Origin: Alphaproteobacteria bacterium
GTDB taxonomy: Bacteria > Pseudomonadota > Alphaproteobacteria > UBA9219
NCBI GenBank assembly: GCA_028691835.1
Contig: JAQUYN010000018.1
Coordinates: 1-38,106 of the forward strand
DNA length: 38,106 nucleotides
Reading direction: 5' to 3'
Positions 33,824 to 38,106 of this stretch are shown piece after piece (within the stretch, counting starts at the first letter, position 1; each line of letters begins with the position of its first letter). The notes under the pieces were generated by a model. That model had not been told where the DNA came from. It did no database searches and saw only the letters and a list, made by a program, of their open reading frames with translations. The translations under genes and the position numbers were made by a program.

Positions 33824-33998
33824 CCCTCTCCCCTTGCGGGAGAGGAAGCAAAAACTTAGGCTTACTTTAGTAAGTCTTAGTTTTTGCAGGTGAGGGGTCG
33901 AAACCCGAAACACCCAGTGGACCCCCCACCTAGTTTTTCTAAGGACTTACTTCGTAAACCCAAGAAAAACTTTCCTCCCCCGCAAGGGGGGAGGGATA
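33824..33998. repeat. Palindromic repeat F, copy 1
   Basis: A 175-bp element that recurs in direct orientation at 35956-36132, on the other side of rpsA. It is a chain of hairpins: CTCTCCCC-ttgc-GGGAGAG; GCAAAAACT...AGTTTTTGC with GCTTACT/AGTAAGT inside; AGGTGAGGGGTC...GGACCCCCCACCT; and AGTTTTTCT...AGAAAAACT. The first and last 17 bp are inverted copies of each other apart from one extra G. It fills the gap between two terminators. Confidence 0.85.
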
Positions 33999-34054
33999 GG
34001 TGTGTCCGATTTTCCAAACAAAACTAATGTCCTCCCGTTCCCAACCGCCTAATA

Positions 34055-34089
34055 AAAAACCCCGCCGGATCCGCTCCGACGGGGTTTTT
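34055..34089. terminator. rpsA terminator (bidirectional)
   Basis: AAAAACCCCG and CGGGGTTTTT form a strong stem with A and T runs on the two sides, 22 bp beyond the rpsA stop. It works for rpsA on the minus strand and is also shaped for the plus strand. Confidence 0.85.
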
Positions 34090-34111
34090 CTTTGGCTCTT
34101 GGATAAGCCGC

Positions 34112-35857
34112 TTAGTCTTTCTTCTGGGCGCGCTTGATAGCGGCCCCGAGGATATCGCCAAGCGAAGCGCCTGAATCGGACGAACCATATTCAGCCATCG
34201 CTTGCTTTTCTTCTTCAACTTCACGCGCCTTGATCGACAGCCCGACCTTGTGGCCAGCCTTATCGATGTTGGTGATCTTGGCATCGACCTTTTCGCCAAC
34301 GGCGAAGCGGTCAGCGCGTTGATCGGCACGGTCACGGGCCAGATCGCCACGCTTGATGAAGCCAGTGAAACCGCCCGACTGTTCGCCGAGGCTGACTTCG
34401 ATGCCGCCTTCAGTGATCGCCGTAACGTTACACGTTACAACATCGCCCTTCTTGAAGTTGACAACAACGCCTTCGAACGGATCGGCAGAAAGCTGCTTGA
34501 TGCCAAGGCTGATGCGTTCCTTTTCAACGTCAATGTCAAGGATCTTGACTTCAACATTTTGGGCCTTTTGATAGGCTTGGATCGCTTCTTCGCCGGGCTT
34601 GTCCCACGAAATGTCAGACATGTGAACCATGCCGTCAATATCGCCGGGCAGACCAACGAACAGACCGAACTCGGTGATGTTGCGGATTTCGCCGGTCAAC
34701 GTGTCGCCAACCTTATGGTTTGCGCGGAACGACTCCCATGGGTTTTCGACGCATTGCTTGATACCAAGGCTGATGCGACGCTTGGACAAATCAACGTCCA
34801 GAACGGCCACTTCAACTTCTTGGCTGGTCGCAACGATCTTGCCGGGATGCACGTTCTTTTTTGTCCATGACATTTCAGAAACATGAACCAAGCCTTCGAT
34901 GCCGGGTTCGAGTTCAACAAACGCGCCATAGTCGGTGATGTTCGTAACACGACCCTTCATGCGCAGACCCGCTGGATAACGCGCAACGACGCCTTCCCAT
35001 GGATCAGCTTCAAGCTGCTTCATGCCAAGGCTGATACGTTGTGTATCGGCATTGAAACGGATGACCTGCACGGTGACTTGCGCACCGATTTGCAGAACCT
35101 CTGAAGGATGATTGACGCGCTTCCAAGCGATGTCGGTAACATGGAGCAAACCGTCCACGCCGCCCAAATCGACGAACGCGCCGTAATCGGTGATGTTCTT
35201 GACGACGCCTTGCAGAACTTGGCCTTCCTTGAGGTTGGCAACCAGTTCGCTACGCGCTTCGGCACGCGACTCTTCAAGAACGGCACGACGCGAAACAACG
35301 ATGTTGCCACGGGCGCGATCCATCTTGAGGATTTGGAAGGGTTGGGGGGTGCCCATCAGTGGGGTGATATCGCGCACGGGGCGGATGTCAACTTGGCTGC
35401 CTGGCAGGAACGCAACCGCACCGGAAAGGTCAACCGTAAAGCCGCCCTTGACGCGACCAAAGATCACACCAATAACGCGCTCGGCCTTTTCATACAGCTT
35501 TTCAAGAACGGTCCAGCTTTCCTCACGCTTCGCTTTTTCGCGAGACAGTGAAGCTTCGCCGTTGCGATCTTCCATACGCTCCAAAAACACTTCAACCGTG
35601 TCACCAATCTTGATTTCGGCAGGTGTTCCCGGTGCAGCAAATTCTTTCAGCGGCACACGGCCTTCAGCCTTCAAGCCCACGTCGATAATCGCGCAATCTT
35701 TTTCAATGCGGACAACGACGCCCTTAATGACGGTGCCTTCCATGCTGCCCTTTTTGCCAAACGTGCCTTCGAGCAACGCGGCAAAGCTGTCATTCGCAGC
35801 TTCTGTTGACGTGCCCAAATGTTCTTTGAACAAACGCTTCTTATTTGATTTAGCCAT
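34112..35857 (-). CDS. rpsA: 30S ribosomal protein S1
   Basis: S1 binds mRNA and helps the 30S subunit start translation on structured messages. The 581-residue chain consists of six S1 (OB-fold) repeats. Repeats 3-6 are clearest, each with a GxVxxITDYGAFVDL-type strand pair (for example GVVKNITDYGAFVDLGGVDG and GRVTNITDYGAFVELEPGIE) and an RISLGMKQ or RISLGIKQ ending. The start is ATG 35857. It follows cmk and a small gene on the same strand, the normal cmk-rpsA neighbourhood. It has a long non-coding leader (about 445 bp) that includes repeat F copy 2. Confidence 0.97.
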   Translation of the reverse strand: MAKSNKKRLFKEHLGTSTEAANDSFAALLEGTFGKKGSMEGTVIKGVVVRIEKDCAIIDVGLKAEGRVPLKEFAAPGTPAEIKIGDTVEVFLERMEDRNGEASLSREKAKREESWTVLEKLYEKAERVIGVIFGRVKGGFTVDLSGAVAFLPGSQVDIRPVRDITPLMGTPQPFQILKMDRARGNIVVSRRAVLEESRAEARSELVANLKEGQVLQGVVKNITDYGAFVDLGGVDGLLHVTDIAWKRVNHPSEVLQIGAQVTVQVIRFNADTQRISLGMKQLEADPWEGVVARYPAGLRMKGRVTNITDYGAFVELEPGIEGLVHVSEMSWTKKNVHPGKIVATSQEVEVAVLDVDLSKRRISLGIKQCVENPWESFRANHKVGDTLTGEIRNITEFGLFVGLPGDIDGMVHMSDISWDKPGEEAIQAYQKAQNVEVKILDIDVEKERISLGIKQLSADPFEGVVVNFKKGDVVTCNVTAITEGGIEVSLGEQSGGFTGFIKRGDLARDRADQRADRFAVGEKVDAKITNIDKAGHKVGLSIKAREVEEEKQAMAEYGSSDSGASLGDILGAAIKRAQKKD

Positions 35858-36302
35858 TTAGATATTTCTCTTTCTGATCCCGTGGGATCGTCGCACCTGC
35901 CTGTTACAGCCTCCGGCGCGATGGCGGAATGTAAAACAAGATTTGAAGATTTCTTCCCTCTCCCCTTGCGGGAGAGGAAGCAAAAACTTGGACTTGCTTA
36001 AGCAAGTTCTTAGTTTTTGCAGGTGAGGGGTCGAAACCCGAAACACCCAGTGGACCCCCCACCTAGTTTTTCTAAGGACTTACTTACGTAAGTCCAAGAA
36101 AAACTTTCCTCCCCCGCAAGGGGAGAGGGATAAGAGGGAACCCTTCATTATAATGTCCCTGTATCCGCCTGCTCTCTCTATTTGCCTCCCCGAAAGAAGG
36201 CGTTGGTATCAAATGGAAGGATCAACATCGGCTGAAAGCAAGGCCGCAACTGTCTTTCGTTTTCCATCCGTCGCCAGCACCACGCTGGCATTAACACGCT
36301 TT
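35858..36302. other. Intergenic region upstream of rpsA
   Basis: This 445-bp gap contains repeat F copy 2 in its first half. The second half (36133-36302) holds no gene that I can support. rpsA leaders often bind S1 for feedback control; I cannot show that here. Confidence 0.45.
35956..36132. repeat. Palindromic repeat F, copy 2
   Basis: A 177-bp direct copy of 33824-33998. Differences between the copies concentrate in hairpin tips and are often matched on both arms: TTGCT/AGCAA here where copy 1 has TTACT/AGTAA. The fourth hairpin is perfect here (GGACTTAC/GTAAGTCC). The ends CCCTCTCCCCTTGCGGG and CCCGCAAGGGGAGAGGG are exact inverted repeats. It lies in the leader of rpsA. Confidence 0.85.
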
Positions 36303-36614
36303 TTACAAAATGTGGGTTTCAAAACATATACCTGATCTGGAACCATACACCAAGGCACGCCCTGAAATACTTTTATCATCGCCAAGTTTTTCGCGCTTAA
36401 GCCCCGACAATTTTTCTTTATATAGGTCAAACTGTTTCTTATTCTTAATAGACAATTTGACGAAACATTCGTTGCGGTTTGTTGCTTTATAATTCATGCT
36501 CTCAAGCCGTCCGCCTTTGTACAAGCCAACCAAATCCATCGCCAACCTCACAAATTGCTTCGCGAGTTTTTTGTCTTCGTTCCTTACATAAACTTTAAAA
36601 TGGACACGGCTCAA
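36303..36614 (-). CDS. Small hypothetical protein, probable TTG start
   Basis: Encodes 103 residues if it begins with TTG 36614, which has a strong AGGAG ribosome site 7 bp upstream overlapping the cmk stop codon (TAGGAG). The longer ATG frame would overlap the cmk coding end by about 60 bp and has a low-quality beginning. The protein is lysine-rich and basic (RNEDKKLAKQFVRLAMDL, then LSIKNKKQFDLYKEKL) with no recognised domain, membrane segment or signal peptide. The base composition is more AT-rich than cmk or rpsA, which may mean late arrival. It would be co-translated with cmk. Confidence 0.58.
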   Translation of the reverse strand: MSRVHFKVYVRNEDKKLAKQFVRLAMDLVGLYKGGRLESMNYKATNRNECFVKLSIKNKKQFDLYKEKLSGLKREKLGDDKSISGRALVYGSRSGICFETHIL

Positions 36615-36624
36615 CGCTAATCTC

Positions 36625-37293
36625 CTAATGTTTGATCTTCCCTTCCACAATCCCCAGCGCCGCTTCAAAAGCCTCATCGGCATTCATGTCCGACGTATCT
36701 AGGATCACGGCATCATCTGCTGGCTTGGTCGGCACCGTGGCGCGTTGGGTGTCCCTAGCATCACGAGCCTGCAACTCCGCAAGAACGCTCGCTTCTGTAA
36801 CATTTTCGCCCCGCACCCGCAACTCTAGAAAACGTCTATTTGCGCGAACCTGAGGGCTGGCCTCCACATAAATCTTAACTTTAGCGTGAGGGGCAATGAC
36901 GGTGCCAATGTCGCGGCCGTCAAGGACAGCCCCCTTTTTCCCCAAAGGCGGGTGAGCGGCGAAATCTTGCTGGAATTTCAACAGGGCTTGGCGAACTTCT
37001 GGCACGGCCCCGACCTTGGAGGCCGCATCGCCACCGACCTCGGTCCGTAAATCCGGGTCCTGCGCCAAGTTAACCAAAACATCGGGATTAAGGGCTTGCG
37101 CAGCTTTGGCCGCCGCCACTGGGTCCGAAGGGTCGCCGCCAGCCCGCAGAACACCGATTCCCACGGCGCGATACAAAAGCCCCGTGTCCAAATAAGCAAA
37201 ATCCAGATGATCGGCCAAACGACGAGCCAAGGTGCCCTTGCCCGTCGCCGCCAACCCGTCCACCGCAATGACGTGTGATGATGTGTTTTCCAT
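36625..37293 (-). CDS. cmk: Cytidylate kinase
   Basis: Cmk phosphorylates CMP and dCMP using ATP, feeding nucleotide recycling and DNA synthesis. From ATG 37293 the protein has 222 residues. It shows the P-loop GLAATGKGT (13-21), YLDTGLLYRAV, the DGRDIGTVI segment that binds the nucleotide, and RRFLELRVRG with the lid arginines. A GTG 24 bp earlier is in frame but lies in the palindrome that covers the ribosome site. It is followed by a small gene and rpsA, a conserved order. Confidence 0.95.
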   Translation of the reverse strand: MENTSSHVIAVDGLAATGKGTLARRLADHLDFAYLDTGLLYRAVGIGVLRAGGDPSDPVAAAKAAQALNPDVLVNLAQDPDLRTEVGGDAASKVGAVPEVRQALLKFQQDFAAHPPLGKKGAVLDGRDIGTVIAPHAKVKIYVEASPQVRANRRFLELRVRGENVTEASVLAELQARDARDTQRATVPTKPADDAVILDTSDMNADEAFEAALGIVEGKIKH

Positions 37294-37316
37294 GCAGCCC
37301 TTTATAAAGGGCTGCA
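37293..37316. promoter_or_regulatory. Perfect palindrome covering the cmk ribosome site
   Basis: A 24-bp perfect palindrome, TGCAGCCCTTTA and its complement, ends at the cmk start codon. The ribosome site AAGGG is one arm, so in RNA it can pair with CCCTT just upstream. It may be an operator for a dimeric protein or a translational switch. Confidence 0.55.
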
Positions 37317-37350
37317 CGAAAAGAGCAAGAAGGCGGCCACGGCTTCCTTT

Positions 37351-38106
37351 TTACCCTGCGCGGATATTCACCAAGAAGGTTTCGACTTCCTGCTTGAGGC
37401 TTTCCGCGTTATGCGCAAGCTCGCCCGCAGCCGAAAGAACTTGCTCTGCCGCTGCGCCCGTTTGTGTGGACGCATTTGTCACTTGCCCGATGTTGGCAGA
37501 TACCTCATGTGTTCCTTGCGCGGCTTGCTGAACGTTGCGGGCGATCTCACGGGTCGCCGCACCCTGCTCTTCAACGGCCGATGCAATGCTAGAAGAAATA
37601 CCACGCACTTGATCAATAATCTCAGAAATTGTCTTAATGGCATCAACAGCATTATTCGTTTCTGTTTGCACAGCGTTGATTTGCGCGCCGATTTCTTCCG
37701 TCGCCTTCGCCGTCTGGCTTGCCAAGTTTTTAACTTCGCCAGCCACAACAGCAAAACCCTTCCCAGCATCGCCGGCACGTGCAGCCTCGATTGTCGCATT
37801 CAAAGCCAAAAGATTTGTTTGCGAAGCGATGGCGTTAATCAAGCTCACGACCTCACCTATTTTCTGCGCCGCAACCGAAAGCTTCGTCACCATCTCGTTG
37901 GTCCGCGCACTTTCATCAGCCGCTTTTTGAGAAACCCGAGCCGCTTCCGTGACGCGACTCCCAATTTCACCCGTGGAAGCCGAAAGTTCCTCTGTCGCAG
38001 AAGCCACTGTTTCCACATTCGTTGTCGCTTCATTCGATGCCGCAGCAACGGCTGTGGCCTGACTTGATGTTTGTTGAGCAATTTCAGACATGCTGCGCGC
38101 CGTTGC
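37351..38106 (-). CDS. Methyl-accepting chemotaxis protein, C-terminal part
   Basis: This is the cytoplasmic signalling end of a chemoreceptor; the N-terminal part lies beyond the right edge of the window. About 250 residues are visible, forming a long antiparallel coiled coil. The highly conserved hairpin tip is present ([20 protein letters not shown], then [20 protein letters not shown] and EVKNLA), where CheA and CheW bind. It ends with a typical helix and [10 protein letters not shown], without the NWETF-type receptor tail that recruits CheR. The sensed signal and the membrane topology cannot be told from this fragment. It implies a chemotaxis pathway and probably motility. Confidence 0.93.
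   Translation of the reverse strand, partial: ATARSMSEIAQQTSSQATAVAAASNEATTNVETVASATEELSASTGEIGSRVTEAARVSQKAADESARTNEMVTKLSVAAQKIGEVVSLINAIASQTNLLALNATIEAARAGDAGKGFAVVAGEVKNLASQTAKATEEIGAQINAVQTETNNAVDAIKTISEIIDQVRGISSSIASAVEEQGAATREIARNVQQAAQGTHEVSANIGQVTNASTQTGAAAEQVLSAAGELAHNAESLKQEVETFLVNIRAG

Noticed and set aside
33824..34089. Repeat block near rpsA considered as a CRISPR array
   Set aside because: There are no regularly spaced identical repeats with unique spacers; it is a chain of different hairpins between two terminators, and no cas genes are present.
34202..35861. Several long plus-strand frames opposite rpsA
   Set aside because: They mirror rpsA codon structure, overlap one another and show no independent features.
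36153..36335. Short frames on both strands between repeat F and the small TTG-start gene
   Set aside because: They are short, overlapping and have no ribosome site; nothing distinguishes them from chance.
1..38106. tRNA and rRNA genes
   Set aside because: I scanned the intergenic regions for cloverleaf patterns, CCA-type ends and rRNA motifs and found none; a covariance-model scan would be decisive.

Overview
The window reads as ordinary chromosome from a Gram-negative bacterium of middling GC content, most likely an alphaproteobacterium. LpxD indicates an outer membrane. The xseB-ispA and cmk-rpsA neighbourhoods, the CTTG-type promoter elements and the many small palindromic repeats between genes suit Alphaproteobacteria. 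This placement is inferred from gene content and not from a marker-gene tree. I see no rRNA, tRNA, CRISPR array, complete insertion sequence or prophage.

Layout: 1-4.9 kb holds queH, a signal-peptide-bearing protein with a VgrG/gp27-gp5-like architecture, lpxD outside its usual cluster, and an unknown secreted protein. 4.9-10 kb holds a CbiM-type metal transporter component, a bacteriohemerythrin, an HU-like protein, the DNA-repair pair nth/ogt (divergent), and a LOG-family protein behind a hairpin-rich leader. 10-15.5 kb holds dnaJ and dnaK on the minus strand, separated by about 2.2 kb carrying a BrnTA-like toxin-antitoxin pair, a NUDIX hydrolase and a family-3 solute-binding protein. 15.5-19.7 kb holds a SRPBCC protein, a candidate small RNA or attenuator, and the proline pathway proB-proA-proC. 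19.9-24.5 kb holds lemA-htpX, xseB-ispA, a YgjP-type metallopeptidase carrying an in-frame palindromic insertion, and an unknown protein. 24.6-30.1 kb holds pgk, argH, a small protein possibly related to archaeal riboflavin kinase, and a fused chorismate-amination enzyme that resembles PhzE more than standard TrpE/TrpG. 30.6-38.1 kb holds a small secreted protein, an ABC-F ATPase, a frameshifted secreted-protein gene, rpsA flanked by two copies of a palindromic repeat, a small TTG-start gene, cmk, and the 3' part of a chemotaxis receptor gene.

The recurring theme is small repeats at gene ends. A TA-flanked element of about 125 bp with terminal inverted repeats is present as two full copies and one deleted copy, all at 3' ends of genes; two of them overlap a stop codon. 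Another inverted-repeat element supplies the last codons and stop of the PhzE-like gene. One palindrome lies inside an open frame, recalling the protein-coding palindromic elements of Rickettsia.

The points I consider most worth checking are the exported VgrG-like protein, the in-frame palindrome, the orphan PhzE-like enzyme, the brnTA promoter/operator and the rpsA-flanking repeats. No multi-gene novel system is clearly demonstrated by the sequence.
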